64,000 bases of DNA from a virus: positions 1-64,000 of the IMG/VR virus record IMGVR_UViG_3300043410_001256, one strand, 5' to 3'. The notes under the pieces are model-generated. The model searched no databases. It was not told where the DNA came from and saw nothing but the letters and a program-made list of their open reading frames with translations. The position numbers and the translations under genes are program-made. Of the stretch, positions 19,601 to 27,962 are shown in pieces (the first letter of the stretch is position 1; every line of letters starts with the position of its first letter).

Positions 19601-20769
19601 TTCATGAAACCACGTGTAACTGTCAGCATGTTCAAGTTTTGATCAACGCTGTCAACACGAACGATTTCAATGTTAGAAGCTAAACCAATGGTTGCACTTT
19701 GTGCCAAACGCTTGATACGTGCGCCCAATGGAATGTTGTCGCCTTGGTAGTTTGTACCAAATAGCTGACGAAGAACTGTTAGAGAAGCTGTACCGCCACC
19801 GCCAGTAACAGCCATCAATTCGTATTGACCGCCGGTATTGGTTTCAACAGCAAGAATATCACCAGTTGCACCACTGGTTGTGTTAGCTGCCAATGTGGTT
19901 GTACCAGTAGAGCTGATTGCTGTTGCTACTGTTAAAATATCTTGATCTGGAATACCAATCAAGGCAGCAATGTCACCAGCGTTCCAATAGTTAACATCAC
20001 GTGTGACTGTGAATGTACGTTGTAGTACACCACCGTTGGATTGTGTAATGTTACGACCACCTGCAATCAATGCAGAGTTAGCTATCCAGGTAGTACCACG
20101 TGGTGATGTAGAGCTTGTGCCATAGCCTTGGTTAACAACGATCTTGTAATCGTTGGTGTAGTGTACAGGAGCGGTGTTACCTAAGTAACCAGCTTGTCCA
20201 CCAAGGAAACCTTGGTTCAAGAAACCAATGGTAGTTGTAGTACCAGCGGCAATAGCACCAGTTGTTAGGGTTGCATAACCAAAAACGTTGGCAAGAACAT
20301 CAGAACCAGGAACTTCATATGAAGTTGGAGTATTGAATACGTGTGTCCATGAAGCCCACTTGGTTTGTTGTAGACCATATTCAAAGTCAGCGTCAATCAA
20401 TGACTGAGGCATCGCAACACGCTGACGTTCTACAGCGTCGACACCAAAGTCATGAGTGCGAACACGCATCTCTGTAGTTTCAACAAAGATCTGTAGTTTG
20501 TCATTGGCACTCATTGTGCTGGTGTCAAGCTTCAGAGTCAGTGTTGTTACACCGTTCATTGCTGATGGGAATGTGGTAATGTCATTTGGATCTGTTGTGA
20601 ACGCAAATGCACCACGTGTGCTGTCGCTAAAATTATAGATTACTGTGTTAGTAGTAACGTTAGTAATCATTAGGATGTCTTTTAGTTGATAAACATCCGG
20701 AATCTTCACTGTACCGCTATTTGCAGCGCCTGGAGTGAAAGTGTAGTATTGTATACTTTTTCTTGCCAT
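16660..20769 (-). CDS. Large virion structural protein, 1369 residues
   Basis: The N-terminus MARKSIQYYTFTPGAANSG and a segment near residues 110-140 (VERQRVAMPQSLIDADFE, then YGLQQTKWASW) resemble a large conserved virion protein of T4-like aquatic phages whose role is not settled. The rest is beta-rich and Asn/Thr/Gly-rich, with motifs such as TVTTELDHGLQIGANVQIAGV and TVTTTEPHGLYPGQLV (repeated 'GL..G..V' domains, about residues 610-800). No enzymatic motif, signal peptide or membrane segment is evident. Late promoter at 20802 and strong terminator at 16612 make it a single-gene transcription unit. It is likely a baseplate-peripheral or fibre-anchoring protein; that role is inferred. Confidence 0.8.
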   Translation of the reverse strand: MARKSIQYYTFTPGAANSGTVKIPDVYQLKDILMITNVTTNTVIYNFSDSTRGAFAFTTDPNDITTFPSAMNGVTTLTLKLDTSTMSANDKLQIFVETTEMRVRTHDFGVDAVERQRVAMPQSLIDADFEYGLQQTKWASWTHVFNTPTSYEVPGSDVLANVFGYATLTTGAIAAGTTTTIGFLNQGFLGGQAGYLGNTAPVHYTNDYKIVVNQGYGTSSTSPRGTTWIANSALIAGGRNITQSNGGVLQRTFTVTRDVNYWNAGDIAALIGIPDQDILTVATAISSTGTTTLAANTTSGATGDILAVETNTGGQYELMAVTGGGGTASLTVLRQLFGTNYQGDNIPLGARIKRLAQSATIGLASNIEIVRVDSVDQNLNMLTVTRGFMNTNASPQFNPGTIVGKVNMFSEFSPGLGNGPSAVGSGVNGNVEIIMNTTPAVGQNGSAGFRRGQLGTVALTNIYAGSLVVTAAGVFVAGNVSVPVIGVNANSHGIPSSQFGANTFNGGYFANGTAWSTALFAAPGVSNANAYISTLGLNNANVEGIFFNTINDVHYAAYYPKIAPNREVGWQLNPVSALTDVTIRKGGVFSGANVAYSSIVSNAGTPSTITVTTTEPHGLYPGQLVQTALFGSTNANTHASGVFAINSVPYSTQFTFVSKPGAAVGNAVTTFGNVGTVSLISGNVIMFPTSLVRHRPLDGGTNIGVNAPAFGYEAVRQTKKYFRYQSGKGMMFTTGISLTPQFTVTNIVATGTSIGSTVTVTTELDHGLQIGANVQIAGVTTTGYNTFYRVASVTAQNQFTVLATQVLGATTPQYGSFPKFSLNNWHGAKVRVGMFDDQNGVFWHYDGQQLYAGRRTATRDTLGRVNIGTNQYKVTGDVRSRFSDQLLAGDQIVIRGMTHSVSRVESQNTMYVTPAYRGVVAAENARMSVVDEFLVPQSQFNKDKLDGTGPSGYVIDRTKMQMVAIQYTWYGAGFIDWGMRTTDGQMIWAHRSKNNNVNDEAYMRSGNLPARYKAANNTVYTRLGIALSASETGNVNLGSITGFPTANVSYPATILVSGVGLTEKDELITYTAGPFAANGNVCGLTRSAVISNYNLGATRSLSMGDLPQGTGSAHTVNTAVRLFSITASPDLNHWGSAVILDGLFDIDRTYQFTYNLANVNVLGTQVQTLFMMRLAPSITNAITGDLGSKDLINRAQLLLQNMYINIADTSASLKPRFLLQAVLNPSNVISANWAPLNVRFNVGGSIGGTNQTGGFNQPSFTQFVANVYPAGDKPTTLWGVNTIVWDTRAAGQHNGQPYAQGGEQLFSIPVSAQNSGFIDLSKIKEIGGSILPGTGTYPNGPEIVAFNIVPAQGAQANVDVQITYIESQA

Positions 20770-20801
20770 TTTGGTCTACCTTATGGTTAATATGCTTCTT
20801 T

Positions 20802-20809
20802 TATTTATA
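20802..20809 (-). promoter_or_regulatory. Late promoter (exact TATAAATA)
   Basis: Minus strand reads TATAAATA, identical to the T4 late consensus, 33 bp before the ATG of the 1369-residue gene. It overlaps the stop codon of the preceding gene (20805-20807). Confidence 0.85.
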
Positions 20810-21176
20810 CACCGAACACAATTCCAATGGAATCTATGTAACTTTTTGGCATAATTGAATTGGCTGTTACAGAGTAAGTTCCTAGTGTTGGAGTGTTAAA
20901 AGTTGCTCCAGTAAAGGTACCTACACCAGTAAATGTTGCTGATCCAGTGAATGTCGAATTATTCAAATTAGCGCCGTTAATAGTCGGGCTTGTGAGTGTT
21001 TTGTTAGTTAGCGTTTGGGTGGCAGTTTCGCCAACCAAAGCCTGTCCGCCTGCCGATGAGCCGTCATGCACACGCAGTACTTTGAGCGTGGTGTCAACAG
21101 ACAACTCGCCCACGGCACCTGTAAAACTGTTATTTTGGGTCGTTGTCCCTCTTCGGAACTGTACTTGTGTTGGCAT
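20805..21176 (-). CDS. Small fibre protein with Mtd-like N-terminal domain (second copy)
   Basis: A 123-residue paralogue of the protein at 1956-2294. It has VQFRRGTTTQNNSFTGAVGE, a LRVHDGSSAGGQ strand, TQTLTNKTLTSPTINGA, and it ends SIMPKSYIDSIGIVFGV. The middle is longer, with threonine-rich TFTG repeats (about residues 75-100). The two copies bracket the two largest fibre-type genes, which suggests that each serves as a small partner or cap of a neighbouring fibre; this is inference. Two tandem late promoters precede it (21200-21217). No reverse transcriptase or template repeat is nearby, so it is not a diversity-generating element target as far as this window shows. Confidence 0.8.
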   Translation of the reverse strand: MPTQVQFRRGTTTQNNSFTGAVGELSVDTTLKVLRVHDGSSAGGQALVGETATQTLTNKTLTSPTINGANLNNSTFTGSATFTGVGTFTGATFNTPTLGTYSVTANSIMPKSYIDSIGIVFGV

Positions 21177-21199
21177 TTTTTAACCGACTCCTGATTTTA

Positions 21200-21217
21200 T
21201 ATTTATGTATATTTATG
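21200..21217 (-). promoter_or_regulatory. Tandem late promoters (2 x CATAAATA, 10 bp apart)
   Basis: Minus strand CATAAATA at 21200-21207 and again at 21210-21217, exactly one helical turn apart, 24 and 34 bp before the ATG of the Mtd-like gene. The distal copy overlaps the stop codon of the 130-residue gene. Confidence 0.75.
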
Positions 21218-21605
21218 TAAGCTCGCCCAGATCAGTGGTTTCCACACTACCGGACGGCTCCATGCAATCGTAAATGTCTACTGTGTCCCCTGTGCCCAAT
21301 GCACTTTCTGCTGTTTTCACACCAAATGCATCAAAGCTCGGGGTCACCGTAGTTAAATTTGTGTCATCAATTGTTGTTACTACACCGTCAACTGTGCGTT
21401 GGACCACGTTGTAGTCTGCAAATGGGAAATAAAGAGTATTTGAATTAGTAAAGCCGGACTGAGCGCCAGGTGCTGTAATTTGGTTGTCTGGACCAGATCC
21501 AGTATAGACAATATTTCCGCTGGTGCGGATGTCGCCGTTTGCGGCAAAAATTGTCAACGGGCCTACTACAAGCCCTGTGTCAACTACGAATTTACTGTTA
21601 GCCAT
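21213..21605 (-). CDS. Hypothetical virion-associated protein
   Basis: A 130-residue protein beginning MANSKFVVDTGLVVGPLTI. It carries one beta repeat (FAANGDIRTSGNIVYTGSG) like those in the fibres and then an acidic C-terminal half rich in Thr and Asp. I do not recognise a family. The N-terminal DTGLVVGPLTI pattern, a common fibre strand, together with its place between two fibre genes and its late promoter (21624-21631), argues for a small fibre-associated structural protein. It lacks a signal peptide, membrane segment or catalytic motif. Start chosen at 21605, the only ATG upstream of the conserved strand. Confidence 0.65.
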   Translation of the reverse strand: MANSKFVVDTGLVVGPLTIFAANGDIRTSGNIVYTGSGPDNQITAPGAQSGFTNSNTLYFPFADYNVVQRTVDGVVTTIDDTNLTTVTPSFDAFGVKTAESALGTGDTVDIYDCMEPSGSVETTDLGELT

Positions 21606-21623
21606 TTGTGTTCCTGTCCATCT

Positions 21624-21631
21624 TATTTATT
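21624..21631 (-). promoter_or_regulatory. Late promoter variant (AATAAATA)
   Basis: Minus strand AATAAATA, 19 bp before the ATG at 21605, in the 34-bp gap after the 1435-residue gene. Confidence 0.5.
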
Positions 21632-21639
21632 CTAAATGA

Positions 21640-24600
21640 TTAATAGGGTTGCCACGGCTGGTCATTGCTGATCATGTCGGCTCTAACTTTAACTCTGTTG
21701 CCTGTTGTGATGCCTTGATAATAGAGATTAACGTTGCCTGATGTGTATGCTGTGGTTATACTTCCCAATGGTGCGGCATTTGGGAAAGTACTGATCATGT
21801 TATATTGAGTTCTATATGCATAGGTGCCATTATGGATCACCATGATGTCACTGACTTCGTATGCGCCAATGTCATCATTTTCAACTTGTACAACATACTT
21901 TGCAGAACGATAACGGCCTGCATCAAATGTGTGAATAAGAACTGGGCTGGTATTTACTACAATCTGCGGTGTGCCGTTCCAACCTACTGTGCCATCGTGT
22001 TTGAACAGCACAGAGTTAGCTGATATTGAGCCGTTTGCACCAGTGATAAACACACCTTCGTCAATGGCCGCTAATGTAACCAGACCCTGTGTTGAGGTTA
22101 AACCTGCAGAAACTGACAGATTAAGTTCTCTGACAGAAATAACGTCACCCGGTGCTGGCGCTTCTGTGAATGTGATCTTGGTTCCAGTGATGCTGTAAGC
22201 AACAACTGGTTGTTGTAGTGTACCGTTAATAGCAATGAATGCGCCAGCAGTTGTACAGTTACCTGACAGGAAGAACTCAGTGGTTAATCCATCGCCAGTG
22301 AATGTTTCGGCAATAATAGTTGTGGTTGCGCCTGCTTGTGGTTGGAACCACTTACCGCCGTCATAGTATTCAAGGTCACCAGCAACAGTGTTGAAACGAA
22401 TCATACCAGCAACAGGTGTGCCGTAGCCGCTGTTACCAGGACGCTGTGCTTCTGTACCCTTAGGTATCAGCATTGCGTCAGTGCTGTTAATTTGTAGTTT
22501 TGCACCAGTTACCAAATTGGCACTAACTGCTGAATTACCAATTAATACCTGATTGTATAAACTTGATGTGCTGGCCCAAACCAATGTAGCATCGTTGCCA
22601 CCGCGAACATAAAAATCTCTATTGTGATTTTGTTCATCGTTGAAACGTGCGCCTTGGCTTACGTTTAGATTACCACCAATGGCTGTACCACCTTGTACAT
22701 AGAATGCACCGCTTGAAGTGGTTGTGCTGATTGTGCTGTTAGCAATGGCTACCTGACCGTAGAAGGTGCCTTTTTGGTTGTTGTCAATTCGCAAAGCCAG
22801 GCTGTGTGCGCTGTTATCGCGCTTGGTCCACAGTTGCATTTCGCCACCAATACCATTGATGGAATTGGTTGCACCGCTGACCACTGTTCTGATACCAGAT
22901 ATCTCTTTGAAGTCACCTGTGCCTGTGTAAGCATAAGCACCAAATGTACCTACTAGGTCGCCATCAACTGAATTGGTTGGACTGTGTGTTGATCCACGGC
23001 TGGTACTTACTGTCCAACCAGGAATCTGTCCCAGTGTGTTTGCTGATATAGCATTCTGTGGTAAGTATGCATCACCTTGGTAGTAGATGTTTAGTGTGTC
23101 TGTACCACCAAAGTCTCCATTGGTTCCAACATGCAAACCAACTGAGCTGAATGTATTTCCGGTTTGTCTCTGGAAGTTAAAATCCAAGTTGTCTTGATCA
23201 ACTGATAAGTTACCGCTTGGGCTAATGAACAATACTGAGTTTGCACTAAAGGCTTTCATTACCAAGTCTTGACCAATGTTGGCCGCAGTAAACGATGCTT
23301 GACGTGGTGTGATGTTACCAATGTAGATATTGTTCATATCACCTGGTAATACCGGTTGCAGTATCAAATTACCAGATGGAGAAATATTGCCGCTACCACT
23401 ACCACTGATGGTTAGTGTGTTGGTAATGATAACGTTTGTAAAGGTTGCCTGAACTGGTGTACTACCGCCAATGGTCATATTGTCGATAGTGCCAGTTGTT
23501 TCTGGATTAATTGTTACATAACCAGAACCAGTTGGAGCGAATGTAATAATTGCGCCACTGCCGCTGGCTGTTAAATTGTTGTCAATGACTGCATTGTTTG
23601 CAGTTAGTCTTCCTTCAATTCCAACACCACCAACCACTTGCAAAGCACCAGATGTCTGGCTTGTGCTTGGATTGGTATTGCTCAGTTTCATTTGTCCAAA
23701 CTGAACACTACCGTATGTGCCTGTAAATACGTTGGCTCCACTTTCAATAGCGTTTTGTAGGTAAACTAAATTGCCTGTAGAATTTTGCCATCCCAAGAAG
23801 TTGCTACGGTCAGCATTTGTATAGTAATGTAAACGAAGACCTCTGTCTTTTCCGTCATTGGTGGTAAGTCCGCCTGCATTGGCTGATAGTCCAAGCTCAA
23901 TGATAGGATCAACAACTGTTAAAAAGTTGCTGTTGATTGTACTGATGTTGCCAATAACGTTTAGGTTACCTGTGACTGTTAGGTTGCCGCCAATGCGTGT
24001 GTTTTTGTAAACACTCAAACCGCCATCAACAATTAATGCACCTGTACCAATTGAATCTGTTTCAACTGTGCTGGTGATTTCTGTTGAGCCTGTATCAGTA
24101 ATGTTAATACGTGAAGTACCAGCACCATCAGCAATAATAATTCTATTGCTCAATGAAGAAATGGTACTACCAGTGTTTGCACCAAGAATAACGTTGTACG
24201 CACCGGTGATTACATCTCGTCCAGCTGTGTATCCAAAAAATTGGTTGTTGTCTGCGGCAGTTACAAAACGACCTGCGTCCTGGCCAACCATTGTGGAGTT
24301 TTGTCCGGTAACTCCGCGGCCAGCCCAATGACCAATCAAGGTTGAATTGTCTGCAGGACGTTCGCGGCCAGCATTGTCGCCAACTATAGTTGATCGTATG
24401 CCTGTTCCGTTATTGCCAGCACGTACACCAATTACAACGCTGTTGCCAGATATGGCTTCTGTATAGGCTGCATATCCTGCGTATACTTTACCGCCTGCGG
24501 TGTCTGCATTACCACCCCAGACCAGTGTGTTGATACTAATACTATTGGCACCAATGTTTACATTGCCACGAATACCAACACCGCCATTGACAGTAAGAGC

Positions 24601-25947
24601 ACCAGTGGTTGGGCTTGTGCTATCGTTAGTAGCAACAATCCAAACATTACCTGTGTTGTCAATGTTGATGCGAGGATTGCCTTCGCCGTCAGCAATGATG
24701 CTGTAGTTGCTTAGAGTAGCAATCGTGTTGCCGTCGTGTGCGCCAATGATTAAATTTTTGCTTCCGGTGGTTACAAGGCTACCTGAGTTGTAACCAAAGA
24801 ACTGATTGTTGGTTCCTGATACAATATTACCAGATCCCTTACCAACCAGTGTTGAGTTTGCACCCGGCGCACCTGCACCTGCACCCATACCAACTACAGT
24901 TGTGTTTTCTCCAATGCTGGTGATACCTTGTGTTGCACCCAATGCAGTTACGTTTGCGGCAATGCCTGTCTTTAACTGATTCTTACCAATAACAACATCG
25001 TTGGTCTTGTTGCTTTGGATGTATACATTTTGGCTTTCAAAGCTGGCGCTGGTACCTGTGTTTAGGTTGCCGCCGATGCCAACACCACCTGAGCCACTGA
25101 CAATAATAGCACCAATATTTGCATTGGTACTGTTGATACCTGCTGTGCCAATTACTGCACCATTGCCCGCTTGTAAAATCAAACTAGGCTGATTGTTTGG
25201 CTGAATGTAGATGTCTTTGTTTGTGCCACCGTAGGTTTGGATACTTGCACCAAACACTCCTGTGGTCAATGTCAGCGCACCATTGTTGTTGGTGTCAGTG
25301 ATCATTAAACCAGGACGAGTGCTGTTCAACTGTGTGATTTGTAGAACAGCAGTATTACCTTGAATTGCCGCTACGCCAGTGTTGGAGCCAAATACTGATC
25401 CTACACCACCAACTTGTATGTTCTGTGTAAAACTTGCACCGCCTTTGACTTGCAATGCACCAGTGGCTGTGTCAACTGCTTCAACCACGCTTGGGTCTGT
25501 GGCAGTTGTTTTAATTGTTGTGTTACCAATGATCAAATTGGCATAGGCACTACGATTGATAGCACCTTGTGTTATTCCGGTTTCAGTTGTTAGTAAACCT
25601 TCAAAGCTGCCATCAGCTTCTCTCCAAACCCAAGCAGTATTCAAACTGCCATAATTGGTTGGGCTAAGTGGTTGTAGGTTTCTGTCAATTAAAATACCAA
25701 CATCGTAGCTGGGTGTGCCAACATATCCATTGTTAAAAATTACCAATGGGTCATTGACTAGTGTGTTTGTGCTGTTAATTGTGTTTGTATTGCCGGTGAC
25801 CGTGAGGTTACCAACAATCGCAATATTAGAATTGATTGTTACATCTGGGTTAAACAGTGAGCCTACGATTGTGCCTGGAGCGATTTTTACATTCGCAAAG
25901 ATCGTAGCATCAGTGATCTGGTTATTCTTAATCCGCGTTACGGCCAT
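21640..25947 (-). CDS. Large tail-fibre/adhesin protein, 1435 residues
   Basis: The N-terminus MAVTRIKNNQITDATIFAN is a typical fibre start. Residues about 45-140 hold a module (NLTVTGNTNTINSTN, then IFNNG..GTPSYDVGILIDRN) that recurs near residue 660 and in the 220-residue protein at 28735. Two long stretches (about 350-440 and 490-610) have YadA-head-like repeats such as STLVGKGSGN, FFGYNSGS and STIVGDNAGRE, expected to fold as a left-handed beta-roll or trimeric beta-helix. TTGAL..GG units join them. The C-terminal 250 residues (AGMIRFNTVAGDLEYYDGGKW, a FTGDGLTTEFFL module and an RYRSAKYVVQVE domain) are shared with the 637-residue neighbour. The gene has a hairpin-controlled ribosome-binding site (25955-25997). 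Confidence 0.88.
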   Translation of the reverse strand: MAVTRIKNNQITDATIFANVKIAPGTIVGSLFNPDVTINSNIAIVGNLTVTGNTNTINSTNTLVNDPLVIFNNGYVGTPSYDVGILIDRNLQPLSPTNYGSLNTAWVWREADGSFEGLLTTETGITQGAINRSAYANLIIGNTTIKTTATDPSVVEAVDTATGALQVKGGASFTQNIQVGGVGSVFGSNTGVAAIQGNTAVLQITQLNSTRPGLMITDTNNNGALTLTTGVFGASIQTYGGTNKDIYIQPNNQPSLILQAGNGAVIGTAGINSTNANIGAIIVSGSGGVGIGGNLNTGTSASFESQNVYIQSNKTNDVVIGKNQLKTGIAANVTALGATQGITSIGENTTVVGMGAGAGAPGANSTLVGKGSGNIVSGTNNQFFGYNSGSLVTTGSKNLIIGAHDGNTIATLSNYSIIADGEGNPRINIDNTGNVWIVATNDSTSPTTGALTVNGGVGIRGNVNIGANSISINTLVWGGNADTAGGKVYAGYAAYTEAISGNSVVIGVRAGNNGTGIRSTIVGDNAGRERPADNSTLIGHWAGRGVTGQNSTMVGQDAGRFVTAADNNQFFGYTAGRDVITGAYNVILGANTGSTISSLSNRIIIADGAGTSRINITDTGSTEITSTVETDSIGTGALIVDGGLSVYKNTRIGGNLTVTGNLNVIGNISTINSNFLTVVDPIIELGLSANAGGLTTNDGKDRGLRLHYYTNADRSNFLGWQNSTGNLVYLQNAIESGANVFTGTYGSVQFGQMKLSNTNPSTSQTSGALQVVGGVGIEGRLTANNAVIDNNLTASGSGAIITFAPTGSGYVTINPETTGTIDNMTIGGSTPVQATFTNVIITNTLTISGSGSGNISPSGNLILQPVLPGDMNNIYIGNITPRQASFTAANIGQDLVMKAFSANSVLFISPSGNLSVDQDNLDFNFQRQTGNTFSSVGLHVGTNGDFGGTDTLNIYYQGDAYLPQNAISANTLGQIPGWTVSTSRGSTHSPTNSVDGDLVGTFGAYAYTGTGDFKEISGIRTVVSGATNSINGIGGEMQLWTKRDNSAHSLALRIDNNQKGTFYGQVAIANSTISTTTSSGAFYVQGGTAIGGNLNVSQGARFNDEQNHNRDFYVRGGNDATLVWASTSSLYNQVLIGNSAVSANLVTGAKLQINSTDAMLIPKGTEAQRPGNSGYGTPVAGMIRFNTVAGDLEYYDGGKWFQPQAGATTTIIAETFTGDGLTTEFFLSGNCTTAGAFIAINGTLQQPVVAYSITGTKITFTEAPAPGDVISVRELNLSVSAGLTSTQGLVTLAAIDEGVFITGANGSISANSVLFKHDGTVGWNGTPQIVVNTSPVLIHTFDAGRYRSAKYVVQVENDDIGAYEVSDIMVIHNGTYAYRTQYNMISTFPNAAPLGSITTAYTSGNVNLYYQGITTGNRVKVRADMISNDQPWQPY

Positions 25948-25954
25948 TATTTAA

Positions 25955-25997
25955 GCTCCTAAGGCATTGGTTATAGCTATTTAGCCAATGTTGGAGC
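25955..25997 (-). promoter_or_regulatory. RBS-sequestering hairpin with late promoter in its loop
   Basis: Read on the minus strand: 5' arm GCTCC (25997-25993) and CATTGG (25990-25985), a loop holding GCTAAATA (25985-25978), then CCAATG (25970-25965) and GGAGC (25959-25955). The last arm is part of the AGGAGC Shine-Dalgarno, 7 bases before the ATG at 25947. Read-through RNA from upstream would fold and hide the site. RNA begun at the promoter, about 25972, would lack the 5' arm and leave it free. T4 genes e, soc and 49 are regulated this way. Confidence 0.6.
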
Positions 25998-26023
25998 CTT
26001 TTAATTTTGGGGGATTTAAGACG

Positions 26024-27937
26024 TTAAACTGTTGGATCTGTCAGGTAAATTGCGTGAAATTTAACCTGAACGTCGGCGTATGCGCCAAGTGCTTGAATGT
26101 TCAAAACACCATAGACATCTCTGAATGTGGACCAGGTGATCATGCTGGATCCAGTTTTACTAACAAACGTGCTGGAAAAGTACCCATCCAAATCGTCGTG
26201 TACCACGTGCAGATCACCTGTTTCGTAGTTGTTGCCTGTGATTGACTTTGCTACATAGGTATACTTGGCTGATCTGTAAGCATTCGTGTACCACGAATCT
26301 ATGGTAGTTGTGGCTAGTCCAACATTTGCATAGCTTCTATCAGCAACAATTGGGTTGGTTGCTTGTGCCACTGTTCCGTTAAAGAAACGTACTTCAATGA
26401 TATCAGTTGTGAGCGGCACTGTGCTGAAGGTGATTTGATCACCTGCCACGCTGTAGGTTGTACTAGGACGTTGAATAACACCGTTGAAGTTAACCAGTAC
26501 TGCTTCTGTTGTGCTGGGCTGTGTGAGTGTAAAAGTTGCGCTGGTACCGTTTGGTACAATGGTCTGACTGGTAACGGTGGAGTTTGCAGGATTTTCCCAC
26601 TGTGTTCCATCAAACCATTCAATGGTTCCTAGTTCTGTGTTGAAACGGAAATCGCCTTGTATTTCAAAACCTGCAGACGGACGTTGTGCATCGTTACCAA
26701 CTGGCAATCGCATGGCTGATGCTGTGTCAACTACCACACGATTATAATTGTAGGGTGTCAAATACAACGGACCAGCCACGGTGGAAATTGTTGTATCATT
26801 GATGCTTAGGTCTTGGAGTCTGATTAATCCATCTTCAATTCTAGCTTGTTCTGCACCTTGTACAACAAATATAATATTTGCAGTGAACAAGTTGTCGTCT
26901 TGAACTTGTACTTTGGTATCACCTTGGAATATAGAACTGGTTGATGCAGTAGAAACTGTAATCAATCCATCAACGTATGCTTTGGTTGCCGCATCGCTTG
27001 GTGCAGTTGGAGTTGCTACGTTTCGAATATTATTATCAGACGCTGAGATAACACCAGAACCATCTGGGTTCAAAATCAAATCTTCATTGGTGTTAGCAGT
27101 AGAAATCGTGTTGTTAAGAAACGTCAAGTCGCCCAAACGTGTAATACCATTGGCACGTAGGTTAGTACCATCAAAGGTTAGATAGTTTGTGCCTTTAAGG
27201 AATCTGTTGTCTGCCGCATCAAGGAACAGCACCTGATTGGTGTTTGGACCAGTAAGTCTGACATTACCAGTGGACACCATGTTATTGGCTTCACTATAGG
27301 TCAGTGCTGATGTGGTCTTGATCCAGTTATTGGCCGCCATGAATGTAATAGCAGTAGGAGTACTATTACGAATAATAACGTTGGCTGCATCCAGTGTTGT
27401 AAATGTCTGTGCTTGTAAAACAGTTAGGTTATCAACCACCAAACTGTTGTTTGCGTTGTAAAAACGCAGAGTAGGGTTGTCAATTAATATTCCGTTTGCA
27501 GTGGTAAACGGAATTAATGTGTCTCTGAGATTACTAACTGCGGCCGTGGTCAGTGTGGCTAGATTGTTTACAGTTAAGAAAGTAAAAGTAGCAGGACGAG
27601 GATTTATTCCTCCAATCACAGTGCCATCAACACGACCACTGATAACATTGGCGTTGATAACCGTTACGTTGGCAACACCATTTGCATTTAGTGTAAGATT
27701 CTGATTTAATCCTTGTGTGGTAACAAGTGCGCCAGCATCAAGTACAACGTTACCTATTGCGGCATTACCGTTGACGTTAAAGACAAATGGACCACCAGAG
27801 CCGGCACGTAAAGCCATGCGTATGTTAGTAAAATCTAAGTTTACTAACGGTGCCGCTCCACTTACAAAATTTAGATCAATGCCTTGGCGATCTAAGTTTT
27901 GTAACAGCATTGGTCCTTCAATTTGTCCAAAAGCCAT
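26024..27937 (-). CDS. Tail-fibre protein, 637 residues
   Basis: Starts MAFGQIEGPMLLQNLDRQGI and continues with beta-rich, Asn/Thr-rich repeats; residues about 300-320 contain a DAATKAYVDGLI element seen in many phage fibre proteins. The C-terminal part (about 405-637) has FRFNTELGTIEWFDGTQWENP, a FTLTQPSTTEAVLVNFNG module and AYRSAKYTYVAKS, homologous by eye to the C-terminus of the 1435-residue protein and, for the middle module, to the 142-residue protein upstream. It is probably another fibre or collar-whisker-type component sharing an assembly or tip domain. It lies 25 bp downstream of the 142-residue gene and its mRNA could run into the hairpin at 25955-25997. Confidence 0.85.
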   Translation of the reverse strand: MAFGQIEGPMLLQNLDRQGIDLNFVSGAAPLVNLDFTNIRMALRAGSGGPFVFNVNGNAAIGNVVLDAGALVTTQGLNQNLTLNANGVANVTVINANVISGRVDGTVIGGINPRPATFTFLTVNNLATLTTAAVSNLRDTLIPFTTANGILIDNPTLRFYNANNSLVVDNLTVLQAQTFTTLDAANVIIRNSTPTAITFMAANNWIKTTSALTYSEANNMVSTGNVRLTGPNTNQVLFLDAADNRFLKGTNYLTFDGTNLRANGITRLGDLTFLNNTISTANTNEDLILNPDGSGVISASDNNIRNVATPTAPSDAATKAYVDGLITVSTASTSSIFQGDTKVQVQDDNLFTANIIFVVQGAEQARIEDGLIRLQDLSINDTTISTVAGPLYLTPYNYNRVVVDTASAMRLPVGNDAQRPSAGFEIQGDFRFNTELGTIEWFDGTQWENPANSTVTSQTIVPNGTSATFTLTQPSTTEAVLVNFNGVIQRPSTTYSVAGDQITFSTVPLTTDIIEVRFFNGTVAQATNPIVADRSYANVGLATTTIDSWYTNAYRSAKYTYVAKSITGNNYETGDLHVVHDDLDGYFSSTFVSKTGSSMITWSTFRDVYGVLNIQALGAYADVQVKFHAIYLTDPTV

Positions 27938-27962
27938 TTATATTTCCTTAGCCTCGGCCGAG

